26,310 nt of DNA from Nitrospirota bacterium (GCA_024275955.1 JAJRYD010000006.1:1-26310); one strand, 5' to 3'. Positions 1-8,510 are shown, counted from the stretch's first letter. Made by a program: numbers and translations. Notes: generated from the letters alone by a model not told the origin.

Positions 1-1
1 A

Positions 2-151
2 GATTTGGAAAAAGTGATACACAGATATATCAAACAGAATAATAAAAACCCAAAACCGTTCAGGTGGACAAAGTCCGCTGATGAAATCATACGAAAGGTT
101 AAGCGAGGAAAAGCTTTGCTGGAGACAATCCTGCTAGGTGCAGCAGTTTAG
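2..151 (+). CDS. IS630-family transposase, C-terminal end only (partial)
   Basis: The reading frame is open from the window edge for 49 codons and ends at TAG 149-151. It contains KPFRWTKSADEI, followed by a basic helix (RKVKRGKALLET). In IS630/DDE_3 transposases the pattern 'NPKPF.WTK.ADEI' lies in the last 30 or so residues, so this is the tail of a transposase that begins outside the window. The last residues after ALLET (ILLGAAV) do not look like a family C-terminus. They fall in sequence that also encodes the end of gcvPB on the other strand, with an 18-bp overlap, so the transposase may have lost its own stop at an insertion or deletion junction. The motif match is good; the exact element boundary is not visible. 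Confidence 0.75.
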   Translation, partial: DLEKVIHRYIKQNNKNPKPFRWTKSADEIIRKVKRGKALLETILLGAAV

Positions 152-1630
152 GTCGGGGTGTCGCGCCGCTTTTGTTTCGTCCATTCGTTTTACTTTCGCG
201 TTTAACGGCGCAGAGGTAATAGCCTCGGGGTCTGTTTTTGCAAGTTCCGCTATTTCTATCATCGCCTCAATAAACGTGTCTATCGTTTCTTTGCTTTCGC
301 TTTCGGTCGGCTCTATCATCATCGCCCCTTTTACTATCAGCGGAAAGTAGATGGTGGGCGGATGGAACCCACGGTCTATTAACGCTTTTGCTATATCTAG
401 CGTGGTAACGTGATGTTCGTTTTGGATTTTGTCGGATAAAACGCATTCGTGCATACAGTAGCGGTCGAACGGTATGTCGTAATAACCTTTTAGTTTTGCT
501 CTTACATAGTTTGCGTTTAGGACTGCCGCCTCGGAAATATCTTTTAAACCTGCGGCGCCCATGGTGAGGATATATGTGTACGCTTTTAGAAGCACGCTAA
601 AGTTGCCGTTAAACCCGTGGAACGCTCCGACAGAGTTTTTAGAATCCCATTTAAGAGAATATTTACCTTTGCTTTTTATAACGAGCGGAACAGGCAGAAA
701 AGGTTTTAACTCTTTTTTAACTAGACACGGCCCGCTTCCCGGCCCTCCGCCTCCGTGGGGGGTGGCAAAGGTTTTGTGAAGGTTCACATGGCAGACATCT
801 ATTCCCATATCGCCAAACCGCGCCTTGCCTAGAAGCGCGTTGAGGTTCGCCCCGTCGGAATATACAAGCCCGCCTTTAGCATGCACTATGGCGCATATCT
901 TTTTTATATCTTTTTCAAAAAGGCCGAGCGTGTTCGGGTTGGTAAGCATTAACGCCGCTGTATCTTTATCCATAGCCTCTTTTAGCTTTTTAATATCTAT
1001 AAGTCCGTCCGGTCCAGAGGGGATAGAGACTACATCGTAGTCGCATAGCGCCGCGCTTGCAGGGTTGGTTCCGTGCGCGGAGTCTGGCAGCAGAACTTTT
1101 TTTCTGGCGTTACCCCGTTTTTCTAGTAGAGCGCGTATAGCCATCATTCCGCAAAGCTCTCCCTGCGCTCCGGCGGCCGGCTGGAGCGTGCCGGCATCCA
1201 TGCCTGTAATATCGCAGAGAAGTTTTTCAAGCTCGAACATTACCTGCAGGGCCGATTGCGCCGTCTCGTCTGTCTGTAGTGGGTGAAGCCCCGCAAAACC
1301 TTCAAGCCCTGCCGCAAGCTCGTTTACCTTTGGGTTGTATTTCATCGTACAGGAGCCAAGAGGATAAAAGCCGCTGTCTACGCCAAAGTTCCATTGCGAG
1401 AGCCTTGTGAAATGCCGCACAACTTCCGGCTCGCTTACCTCCGGCATATCGGCCGCTTTTCCCCGTAAGAGAGACGCGCCTATCAGCTTTTCAGGCTTGG
1501 TAGATGGAAAAAGTTTTTCCGGCAGGTCGCAACCTGTTCGGCCTTTTTTTCCTTTTTTAAATATCAGCGGTTCGTTGAATATAAGCCCGCGTGCCGCTTC
1601 GCCTTTCATCAAATTACCTTCGTTAGACAT
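134..1630 (-). CDS. gcvPB: Glycine dehydrogenase (decarboxylating) subunit 2, GcvPB
   Basis: This is the catalytic PLP-binding half of the two-subunit P-protein of the glycine cleavage system. It decarboxylates glycine and passes the aminomethyl group to lipoylated GcvH. The 498-residue length is normal. The PLP lysine is about K286 in HVNLHKTFATPHGGGGPGSG. The LLPDSAHGTNPASA and YSDGANLNALLG segments are also typical of the family. The ATG at 1630 is supported by a strong ribosome site, GAAGGAGGAT, just upstream. The C-terminus runs through MDETKAARHPDL as in relatives, then ends in NCCT. That ending overlaps the transposase remnant on the plus strand, so the last few codons may be altered by the insertion. 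It is the last gene of the minus-strand gcv cluster, separated from gcvPA by an unusual gap of 147 bp. Confidence 0.95.
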   Translation of the reverse strand: MSNEGNLMKGEAARGLIFNEPLIFKKGKKGRTGCDLPEKLFPSTKPEKLIGASLLRGKAADMPEVSEPEVVRHFTRLSQWNFGVDSGFYPLGSCTMKYNPKVNELAAGLEGFAGLHPLQTDETAQSALQVMFELEKLLCDITGMDAGTLQPAAGAQGELCGMMAIRALLEKRGNARKKVLLPDSAHGTNPASAALCDYDVVSIPSGPDGLIDIKKLKEAMDKDTAALMLTNPNTLGLFEKDIKKICAIVHAKGGLVYSDGANLNALLGKARFGDMGIDVCHVNLHKTFATPHGGGGPGSGPCLVKKELKPFLPVPLVIKSKGKYSLKWDSKNSVGAFHGFNGNFSVLLKAYTYILTMGAAGLKDISEAAVLNANYVRAKLKGYYDIPFDRYCMHECVLSDKIQNEHHVTTLDIAKALIDRGFHPPTIYFPLIVKGAMMIEPTESESKETIDTFIEAMIEIAELAKTDPEAITSAPLNAKVKRMDETKAARHPDLNCCT

Positions 1631-1697
1631 AAATTTATCCTCCTTCGTGAAGCGTAAGGATGGGAATAAGTGGTGGTTTTTGTTGTATAACTGTTTC

Positions 1698-1715
1698 GTC
1701 CCGAAGTTGCGGGAC
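1698..1715. repeat. GC-rich hairpin in the gcvPA-gcvPB gap
   Basis: GTCCCG and CGGGAC are perfect 6-bp arms around a 6-nt loop (AAGTTG). The hairpin lies in the 147-bp gap between gcvPA and gcvPB. No U-tract follows on the minus strand, so it is not a standard intrinsic terminator. It could be an mRNA-processing or attenuation hairpin, or a small intergenic repeat. Confidence 0.4.
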
Positions 1716-1777
1716 AGCTTTCATTAAAGAAAAGAAGGAAACTAAGAGAGGCTTTATCTGTTTACGGCATTTCATCT

Positions 1778-3121
1778 TCAGCTCCCTAAAACTTTCATAA
1801 GTTTTTTAATGTCGTCCGGCATGGTGTTTTCAGTCGTAGCTAGTAGCATCATCTTTTTCATGCTCGGGTAGAAGCGCGATACATCCAGCCCTCCGGTTAT
1901 TCCCTCTTTTTCCAGCTTGCGGTTTAGGACGCTAGCATCCTTTTTTACTTTTACAAGCTTTTCGTTAAAAAACGGCAGGTCGAAAGCGGATGAAACTTTT
2001 GGCGATTTATCGACGGCGGTTTTTAAAGCGGCACCGGCATCGAACGATGCTCTTGCCACTTTTGTAAAACCTTTTTTGCCGGTAAGCGAAAGGTATATCG
2101 TAGCTCTAAGCGCGCATAACGCTTCGTTCGTGCAGATGTTGGATGTCGCCTTTTCTCTTCTTATATGCTGTTCTCTAGCGGCTAGTGTCAGCACGAATCC
2201 GTCCCTGCCGTCTTTGTCTACCGTCTTTCCGCAAAGCCGTCCCGGCATCTGCCTTATATACCTGCTTTTTGTGGCAAACAGCCCGAGGTAAGGCCCGCCG
2301 TAAGATTGATGAAGCCCGAGCGACTGTCCTTCGGCTACCACTATATCGGCTCCGCACTCGCCGGGAGGTTTTAGCATGCCAAGCGACATAGCTTCGGCCA
2401 CGCCGACTATAAACAGTATTTTCTTTTCCCTGCAAAGCTCGCCGATAGCTAAAAGGTCTTCGATGTTCCCAAAAAAGTTGGGCGACTGCACAACCAGCGC
2501 CGCCGTATCGTCGGTAATGGCGGAAGCTAGGCTTTTTACATCGGCTCGCCCATGAGGATGGTCAACAGTTTCGGTAAGCCGTATTCCAGAGTGATACCGC
2601 ACTAATGTTTTAGAAACATCTCTCCATCTTGGGTGTACAAGGTCGGACAGTACCACTTCGTTTTTTTTCGCTACGCGGCATGCCATCAGTATAGCTTCGG
2701 CCATAGCACTCGCGCCGTCGTACATCGAGGCGTTGGAAACTTCCATCGCCGTAAGAGCGCATACATAAGACTGAAATTCGTAAATAGCCTGAAGCGTTCC
2801 TTGGCTTATCTCGGGCTGGTAAGGGGTGTACGCAGAATACCATTCGGAGCGTGATGTAATATGGTCTACAGCCGATGGTATAAAATGATTGTAAGAACCT
2901 GCTCCAAGAAATGTTGGGCCGTTAGTTGCCGGTCTGTTTTGGGCGGCAAGGTTTTTTATATGTCTGGTTATTTCCGGCTCTGTCATAGGCGCGCCGGTTT
3001 TTAAAAGTTTTTTGAGCCGGTACTCCATTGGTATGTCGGAAAACAGCTCGTCGATGGAAGAAGCGCCAACGGCTCTAAGCATTTCATCTTTGTCGCCTTT
3101 TGTAAGAGGTATATATCTCAT
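1778..3121 (-). CDS. gcvPA: Glycine dehydrogenase (decarboxylating) subunit 1, GcvPA
   Basis: This is the partner of GcvPB in the split P-protein. It corresponds to the N-terminal half of single-chain GcvP and completes the dimeric decarboxylase. The 447 residues match the family length. Family signatures are RYIPLT at the N-terminus, FLGAGSYNHFIPSAVD near residue 80, YTPYQPEISQGTLQ near 97, and MYDGASAMAEA near 133. The start ATG at 3121 gives the usual MRYIPLT opening and has an AGGAA element upstream. The gene lies 40 bp after gcvH and 147 bp before gcvPB, in the order T-H-PA-PB. I see no disrupting change. Confidence 0.95.
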   Translation of the reverse strand: MRYIPLTKGDKDEMLRAVGASSIDELFSDIPMEYRLKKLLKTGAPMTEPEITRHIKNLAAQNRPATNGPTFLGAGSYNHFIPSAVDHITSRSEWYSAYTPYQPEISQGTLQAIYEFQSYVCALTAMEVSNASMYDGASAMAEAILMACRVAKKNEVVLSDLVHPRWRDVSKTLVRYHSGIRLTETVDHPHGRADVKSLASAITDDTAALVVQSPNFFGNIEDLLAIGELCREKKILFIVGVAEAMSLGMLKPPGECGADIVVAEGQSLGLHQSYGGPYLGLFATKSRYIRQMPGRLCGKTVDKDGRDGFVLTLAAREQHIRREKATSNICTNEALCALRATIYLSLTGKKGFTKVARASFDAGAALKTAVDKSPKVSSAFDLPFFNEKLVKVKKDASVLNRKLEKEGITGGLDVSRFYPSMKKMMLLATTENTMPDDIKKLMKVLGS

Positions 3122-3161
3122 CTGGTTCCTGTCATGAAGGTTTGGGGGTTTAAGCGGAAAA

Positions 3162-3548
3162 CTATTTTTGCGATTTTACAAACTCGCCATACTGCTCTGC
3201 CGTAAGCAGTCCGGCAAGCTCGCTTTGGTCGCTTATTTCAATTTTTATTATCCATCCTTTATCGTAAGGGGAGCTGTTTACCATCTCAGGTTCTGCTTCT
3301 AGGCCGCTGTTTATCTCTAGCACTTTGCCGCTTACAGGGGCGTAAAGGTCGGAAACCGATTTTACCGATTCAACCACCCCGAAAGGCTCGCCGGCTTTAA
3401 CGGAAGTGCCTTTTTCCGGCAGTTCCACGAATACCACATCGCCAAGCGCGTCTTGCGCGTAATCGGTAATTCCTATGGTAATGGCGCCGTCCTTCTCCTT
3501 TGTCCATTCATGTTCTTTGGTATACGAAAGTTCTTGCGGGCATTCCAT
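3162..3548 (-). CDS. gcvH: Glycine cleavage system H protein, GcvH
   Basis: This lipoyl carrier shuttles the aminomethyl intermediate from the P-protein to GcvT and the dihydrolipoyl group to the L-protein. The lipoylation site is K63 in ESVKSVSDLYAPVSG. The N-terminus LSYTKEHEW and C-terminal GWIIKIE segments are typical. I chose ATG 3548 (MECPQELSY, 128 aa) over an upstream in-frame start at 3590. It places YTKEHEW at the usual distance, and an AAGGAG box lies directly before it (GAAGGAGAAGCT-ATG). The frame extends to 3590, which would add 14 residues and overlap the restored end of gcvT. The gap to gcvT is 10 bp, so the two are probably translationally coupled. Confidence 0.95.
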   Translation of the reverse strand: MECPQELSYTKEHEWTKEKDGAITIGITDYAQDALGDVVFVELPEKGTSVKAGEPFGVVESVKSVSDLYAPVSGKVLEINSGLEAEPEMVNSSPYDKGWIIKIEISDQSELAGLLTAEQYGEFVKSQK

Positions 3549-3558
3549 AGCTTCTCCT

Positions 3559-4663
3559 TCAACCGTCTTTATAGACATTCGGTTCAACAAACGGCATTCT
3601 GCATATTTTGGCAGGCGCCTGCTTACCTCTTATTTCAATCTGGATGGTATCTCCAGCAGAGCGGAATTTCGCCTCTCCGTTTAGTTTAGAAATATATCCG
3701 ATACCGATAGGCTTTTGCAAAGATGGAGAAAAAGTTCCGCTTACCACTTTTCCCACCTCTATACCGTTGTTCATTATACGGTGTCCCTGCCGTGCCACGG
3801 CACGGCCCTCCATAATAAACCCTATCCGTTTTTTTTCTCTTTTTTTACCGTCAATCGCCGGTTTTCCTATAAAATCGGCAGAGCTTTTTTTTTACCGCCC
3901 ATTTTAACCCAGCATCTATCGGGTTTATATCTTCGGCTAGTTCATGCCCGTAAAGCGGATACCCAGCCTCTATACGCAAAAGATCCCGCACCGCAAGCCC
4001 GCACGGGGCGATACCGTCATCGGCGCCGGCATCGAGCAGAGCGTCCCATACGACACCTGCCTCTTTGGGCGCGATATATATTTCGAACCCGTCTTCGCCG
4101 GTATATCCGGTACGGGATATACGGCATGCTTTGCCGTTAACGGTTTTGTCGGTAAAACGGTAGTAGCTAAGGTTTTCCGGCAGGCCGGATATTTTTGAAA
4201 GGATAGAGTAGGCTTTAGGCCCCTGTATGGCGATAAGGGCATAGTCGGCCGAAAGATTTTTCAGTTCTATACCGCTACCCTCAGCCTGTTTTTGCATCCA
4301 CTCGAAATCTTTATCGCTGTTGGAAGCGTTTACAACCAGAAAAAAGCTGTCGTCGGCAATAGTGTAGACAAGGAGGTCGTCTATAGTCCCTCCGTTTTCG
4401 TTAAGCATTAGCGTGTAGGTTATCTCGCTTGGGCTTGTGGACAATATATCGTTGGTAACGAGCCGGTTCAAAAAGCTTCTCGCCCCTTTGCCGGTAATAG
4501 ATATTTCGCCCATATGGGAAATATCGAAAATCCCCGCGTTTTGCCGAACGGAGTTTTGCTCTTTTATAACGCCGGCATACTGCAGAGGCATCTCCCACCC
4601 GCCGAATTCCACCATCTTTGCACCTAGGCCGACGTGACGCTGGTAAAGCACTGTTCGTTTCAA
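3559..4663 (-). CDS. gcvT: Aminomethyltransferase GcvT, split by a +1 frameshift in an A9 run
   Basis: GcvT transfers the methylene from the H-protein-bound intermediate to tetrahydrofolate. The first frame carries the folate-binding N-terminal part (VEFGGWEMPLQY, FDISHMGEI, RTGYTGEDGFEI) and reaches GLKWAVKKK. It then runs off into LCRFYRKTGD and stops at 3851. The C-terminal barrel continues in another frame (ADFIGKPAIDGKK, then MEGRAVARQGHRI to AKICRMPF) and ends at 3559. On the minus strand the switch is at nine A's (plus-strand T9, 3885-3893). Reading eight A's gives a continuous protein of about 367 aa, the normal GcvT length. No ATG fits the N-terminus. The TTG at 4663 (LKRTVLYQRH) is the best start and follows GGGGGC; another in-frame TTG lies at 4696. 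The gene may be a pseudogene, a sequencing error, or rescued by slippage. Neighbours gcvH, gcvPA and gcvPB are intact. Confidence 0.85.
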
Positions 4664-4780
4664 TTTGCCCCCAAAATACAAACGGTTGGCATGCAAAAGC
4701 TACGCGCTACCGCAAATCAATAACCAAATTTATCGCCTACCTACCGGAATGCTCAGGAGAGGCGATTGCCGTTAGTTCAG

Positions 4781-5329
4781 CTACTTTCGTTCTTCTACTT
4801 TGCCGGAGAGAATGTAGACAGGTTTTAGCGGGTTGTCGCCTCTATCTCTTTCAACGCTTACGATTTTATCCATTACATCAAGCCCTTTAACAACTTTTCC
4901 AAAAGCGGAGTATTGGCCATCAAGATGCGGAGCGGTAACAGTCATTATAAAAAACTGGCTCGACGCGCTATCGGGGTTTTGCGAGCGGGCCATAGAGAGA
5001 ATGCCTCTAACATGCTTTGTATCGTTGAACTCTGCTTTTAGATTGGTGCCGGAGCCACCCATGCCGTCGTTGCCGCGGCTGTCGTCCTTCGTGTTAGGGT
5101 CTCCTCCTTGTATCATAAAGCCCGGTATTACCCTGTGAAAGTATGTACCGGTGTAAAAACCGGAAGATAGAAGCTTTTTAAAGTTGGCAACATGCTTAGG
5201 CGCCTTCTTGTCAAAGAACTCCACCTCAATAGTTCCAAGCGATGTCTTGATGATGCCTATCTCCGCGCCGAACGCCGGAGAGGCGAGCAAAAGCGCCATA
5301 GCTACTGTAATTCCCTTTAAAGCTTTCAT
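4781..5329 (-). CDS. Exported cyclophilin-type peptidyl-prolyl cis-trans isomerase
   Basis: This protein catalyses cis-trans isomerisation of prolyl bonds. A signal peptide (KALKGITVAMALLLASPAFGA, about residues 2-22) predicts a periplasmic or secreted location. The cyclophilin fold follows, with FHRVIPGFMIQGGDP (catalytic Arg in FHRV), NPDSASSQFFI and HLDGQYSAFGKV. The mature part is short, as in bacterial PpiA/PpiB enzymes, and the total is 182 aa. The ATG at 5329 is preceded by AAGGAGA at good spacing. It lies 24 bp after the lipoprotein gene and 117 bp before gcvT, so co-transcription with both is likely. The functional link to glycine cleavage, if any, is unclear. Confidence 0.92.
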   Translation of the reverse strand: MKALKGITVAMALLLASPAFGAEIGIIKTSLGTIEVEFFDKKAPKHVANFKKLLSSGFYTGTYFHRVIPGFMIQGGDPNTKDDSRGNDGMGGSGTNLKAEFNDTKHVRGILSMARSQNPDSASSQFFIMTVTAPHLDGQYSAFGKVVKGLDVMDKIVSVERDRGDNPLKPVYILSGKVEERK

Positions 5330-5353
5330 TTTAAAAATCTCCTTAAAATATAT

Positions 5354-5983
5354 TTATCTTGCCGTATCGACAACTACCCGCGCGTTGCTATCTCCCAGCT
5401 GTACGGCTGAGGAGCTTATGCCAAGATAGTCGCCTTTTTCCTTCGTCATCACGTCGCCGTCGCCGTCTATCCATATTTCTATCCGTAGCGGCATGCCGCC
5501 CTCGGGGAAAGCGTCGAGCATCATATGCTCTTCATAAAGCCCGAACTCAAAAGGGAAACTGCGCGCCTCGTACTTTGCTACCGCTATCGGCGGCCCTTTT
5601 TTTTCTGCATTCCACGCCGTTACATAGATAATGTGGTTAGCAAAATCTTTTCCCAGCACTTTACCGCCTGCCGCCACACTGCCGGAGACGATAAGCCTGC
5701 CGGGTACTGCCGCTGGCTGTTTAAGCTTTGCGTGGTTCGAGTCGTTTGGTGCTTTATCGTCCTTGTATATACTTGTGTGGTTTTTATCGTCGGGTGCTTT
5801 ACCGCTTTGGTAGCTGTCGGTTTTTACGAACTTTTCGGGCGGCGCCCCTTCGGCAAAGCTTTTACCATTGTCGTTGACAGCTCCGGGGAGTTCTATTTCG
5901 TCTGCCTTTTCAATCGGCACGAAGTGATGATCCTGACAGGCAGTGAAGATAAATATTGATATTATCGCTATAAACTTTTTCAT
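5354..5983 (-). CDS. Putative lipoprotein with a CcmH-C-terminus-like domain
   Basis: This 209-aa protein has a lipoprotein signal, with lipobox FTAC and lipidated Cys 16, so it should be anchored to a membrane facing the periplasm. Residues 20-95 are low-complexity and hydrophilic. They hold two near-identical units, GKAPDDKNH (61-69) and DKAPNDSNH (76-84), 15 residues apart. Residues 97-209 (GRLIVSGSVAAGGKV, then YVTAWNAEKKGPPIAV, then SFPFEFGL and MPLRIEIWIDGDGD) resemble the beta-rich C-terminal domain of cytochrome c biogenesis protein CcmH/NrfG. There the pattern is a 'GSV' strand, a 'GPPMPLAV'-like turn and an 'FPLEFTL'-like strand. That resemblance is from memory and unverified. The start overlaps the dys stop by 4 bp (ATGA), showing coupling. 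Its specific function is unknown. Confidence 0.8.
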   Translation of the reverse strand: MKKFIAIISIFIFTACQDHHFVPIEKADEIELPGAVNDNGKSFAEGAPPEKFVKTDSYQSGKAPDDKNHTSIYKDDKAPNDSNHAKLKQPAAVPGRLIVSGSVAAGGKVLGKDFANHIIYVTAWNAEKKGPPIAVAKYEARSFPFEFGLYEEHMMLDAFPEGGMPLRIEIWIDGDGDVMTKEKGDYLGISSSAVQLGDSNARVVVDTAR

Positions 5984-7073
5984 GCGGGTAATCCTCTTTC
6001 CTTATATTCTTTTCGTAGTTGTTCAACAAGTTGCTCTCGCTTATCGAAAAGCCTTTTATGTTTTCTTTTTTCACATTTGGAAATAACGTAGCTTGTAATT
6101 ATCGGCAACGCTATCGACACATCAGTATACGATACCACCGCGTCGCTTAGCATATCTGGGTTTATTTTGCCCCAGCTCACCGCCTCCGAAGGGGTAGCAC
6201 CGGAGAGACCTCCGGTGTCCGGCCTTGCGTCGGTTATCTGCATAAAGTAGTCGTGCCCCCCTATCGGTATTTCCATTATCTCGTCAAGCTGTGGAACAGT
6301 CTGTAAAAGAAAATTTTTAGGGCTTCCACCGCCGAGAATAAAGATTCCGTTTTCTCCTTTAAGGTGGGCATCGTACACTATTGCCGCTGTTTCATTCACG
6401 TCGCCGGTAATGTCGATGGTAAACGGTTCGTCGTAGTAAAGCTCCCTTGCCGCCATGTTTAAGCCTATCGTGCTGTCGCCCGGCGATGGGCAGTAAACAG
6501 GCAGGCCGGCACGGTAGGCCGCCGCTAAAACAGTAGCCCCTTTTCTATCATATTTTTCTTCCAGCTCCGCCATCTTCGCGCCGAGCATATGGTGTAGTTC
6601 GCTCGTCGTTAGTTTTTTCTGGTACTCTTTTTCGGAAAGCAGACGGTAAAGGTATTTGTCGGATTTTTGGAGTACATCAAAATCCATTATCACGTCGTAA
6701 ATCCTTACGAGGTTCTTTTTCTTAAGGTCAATATCATCGAAAAAGGCGAGCTTTTGTGGAGGTCCAGCCCCAGCCCGAAATGTATATCGTGATAAAGGTT
6801 TGCTCCGGTGGAAGCTATGTAGTCTATAAAACCGTTTTCTATTAAGGGGACGAGACATGAGGAGCCAAGCCCAGCAGGGGTAAGCGCGCCGGTAAGCGAA
6901 ACGCCAAGCGTCACATCTTTTTTTAAAACCTTGCTTTCCAGCAGGCGGCATATTTCGCTTAGCCGCGCGGCATTGTATGCGCCGAAATGGTTTTCCACCA
7001 GTTCTGTTACGGTGAGGTTTTTTCCTACCTGCTTAACGGGGATCTTTGCCCCTTTGTATCGGCAATGTTTCAT
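5980..7073 (-). CDS. Deoxyhypusine synthase family protein, split by a frameshift
   Basis: The family transfers the aminobutyl group of spermidine to a lysine. Bacteria lack eIF5A, and bacterial homologues are thought to act on other acceptors, for example homospermidine formation. The first frame (ATG 7073, MKHCRYKG) contains LTVTELV, VSLTGALTPAGLG and GANLYHDIHFGLGLDLHK. It then runs into an unrelated tail and stops at 6705. The second frame resumes at FFDDIDLKKKNLVRIYDV. It carries YCPSPGDSTIGLN, IDITGDVNETAAIVYDA and FILGGGSPKNF, where the Lys aligns with the catalytic lysine of the family. Adding one T to the T5 run (plus-strand A5, 6740-6744) joins the halves into about 364 aa, the normal length. 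This may be a pseudogene or an error. A TATAAT lies on the minus strand at 7097-7102, 23 bp before the start. The stop overlaps the next gene by 4 bp. Confidence 0.85.
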
Positions 7074-7205
7074 AAAAGCGCGGCTTTCTTTTCCCAATTA
7101 TAAGTTGAAAACGAAGGGAGAATTTTACCATATTTTCCAATATATAGGCGGTAAGGCTCAAGCAGTGATGAGGGGCGGAAATTTTATACGGTTTCTAAAA
7201 GGTTT

Positions 7206-8510
7206 TCAACAGGTTAGCCATTTTTTGAGGCTGGTTGTAAATTCGGGCAGAGAGCGGAATATCGCCAGAGATATTACGGCGTTTAGCACCGCTATTATGC
7301 CGAACATATCAGGGATGTTAAGCTTTGCCTCGAAAAACGCCGTCACCATGATAGCGGCTACCACCATGAAGAGAGCATTGAGTATATTGTTGCCGGCGAT
7401 AATCCGTGAGCGGTTAGAAGTTTTGCTTCTTTGCTGTATAAGGGTGTAAAGCGGAACGATAAAAAGCCCTGCAGAAATAGAGAGCAGAAGAAAGTCTGCC
7501 AATATCATTATGCCGCTTGGAGTTTTTAGGAACTCTATTATACCGACCATATCCGCTGTGCCGGAAGGTTCGCCGAGTACGCAAATACCAAGCGCGAAAA
7601 TGCTCATCCCGATAGCACCAAGAGGGACGAGGCCTGTTTTAAGCTTGTCGCCGGATAACTTTTCGCAGATTATAGAGCCGGCGCCGATGCCGATAGTAAA
7701 AAGTGCGAGGAAGAGGGTGGTGAGCTGTTCGTTTCCATGCAGGATATCTCTTGTGTATATCGGCAGTAGCGAGAGGATGCCAGCGCCGAAAAACCAGAAC
7801 CACGAGATGGCGATAACCGAGATAAGTACCGATCTATCTTTTCGCATAAGCCCAAAGCTTTCGATAGCTGGCGAAAAAGGCTCTATGCTTATCTTCAATC
7901 GTTTCAGTTCCGGCTCTGCTTTGTTTATGAGAACGCTTGAGAGAAAACCGAGTATTGCAAAGCCTATAAGAGCTGTAGATATAGCCGACGCTCCGTATGG
8001 TTCCATAGCTACAAGCATGCCGCCGATTATGGTGCCGATAAGTATCGCCGAAAAGGTGCCTAGCTCCAGTAGGGCTGTCGCGCCTACAAGCTCATTTTGC
8101 TTTATAAGCTGCGGCAGTATCGAATATTTTATAGGGCCGAAAAAGGCCGACTGCGTACCCATAAAGAAAAGAAGCACTATAAGCATCTCCCATCGTCCGG
8201 CCGTAAAGCAAAACGCGGCAAACAGCATCAAAGCTATCTCGGCAGTTTTTAGTATGCGGATTATTTTCGACTTTTCAAACCTGTCGGCAATCTGTCCGGC
8301 AACAGGGGAAAAGAGGAAGAAAGGTAAAATAAATATGCCGCCGCAAAGAGCGACCATCTTGGCAGAATCTACCCCGAATATCACGAGCGACTTGAAGGTG
8401 ATAAGTATTACCAGCCCGTTTTTTAAGATGTTGTCGTTAAGCGCGCCGAGAAACTGCGTCCAGAAAAAAGGCCAGAACCGCCTGTCATTTATAAGCTTTG
8501 CCGATTGCAT
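7206..8510 (-). CDS. MFS transporter, LplT/Aas N-terminal-like (lysophospholipid transporter family)
   Basis: This is a hydrophobic protein of about 434 aa with roughly 12 predicted membrane segments. Its N-terminus reads FWPFFWTQFLGALNDNILKN, the signature of the LplT branch also found fused in Aas proteins. The MFS loop 2-3 motif appears as AGQIADRFEKSK. LplT flips lysophospholipids across the inner membrane for reacylation. The acyltransferase/acyl-ACP synthetase partner is not next to it here, so the substrate is inferred from family only. The frame is open up to GTG 8585. I prefer ATG 8510 (MQSAKLINDRRFWPF) because relatives begin just before the RRFWPFF segment, but neither start has a good ribosome site. 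The upstream 8586-8992 stretch separates it from bcp. Confidence 0.85.
   Translation of the reverse strand: MQSAKLINDRRFWPFFWTQFLGALNDNILKNGLVILITFKSLVIFGVDSAKMVALCGGIFILPFFLFSPVAGQIADRFEKSKIIRILKTAEIALMLFAAFCFTAGRWEMLIVLLFFMGTQSAFFGPIKYSILPQLIKQNELVGATALLELGTFSAILIGTIIGGMLVAMEPYGASAISTALIGFAILGFLSSVLINKAEPELKRLKISIEPFSPAIESFGLMRKDRSVLISVIAISWFWFFGAGILSLLPIYTRDILHGNEQLTTLFLALFTIGIGAGSIICEKLSGDKLKTGLVPLGAIGMSIFALGICVLGEPSGTADMVGIIEFLKTPSGIMILADFLLLSISAGLFIVPLYTLIQQRSKTSNRSRIIAGNNILNALFMVVAAIMVTAFFEAKLNIPDMFGIIAVLNAVISLAIFRSLPEFTTSLKKWLTC

Noticed and set aside
3549-3590. Upstream start for gcvH
   Set aside because: It would add 14 residues not seen in H-proteins and overlap gcvT; the ATG at 3548 has a strong ribosome site.
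3880-3900. Programmed -1 frameshifting in gcvT
   Set aside because: The mRNA does hold an A-AAA-AAG heptamer in the right phase, but a -1 shift leads to a stop within six codons (ALPIL then TAG). The C-terminal half needs the opposite shift (one A fewer).
4664-4780. Glycine riboswitch upstream of gcvT
   Set aside because: The 117-bp leader and the region before the cyclophilin gene show none of the conserved glycine-aptamer blocks or tandem aptamer layout that I can recognise.
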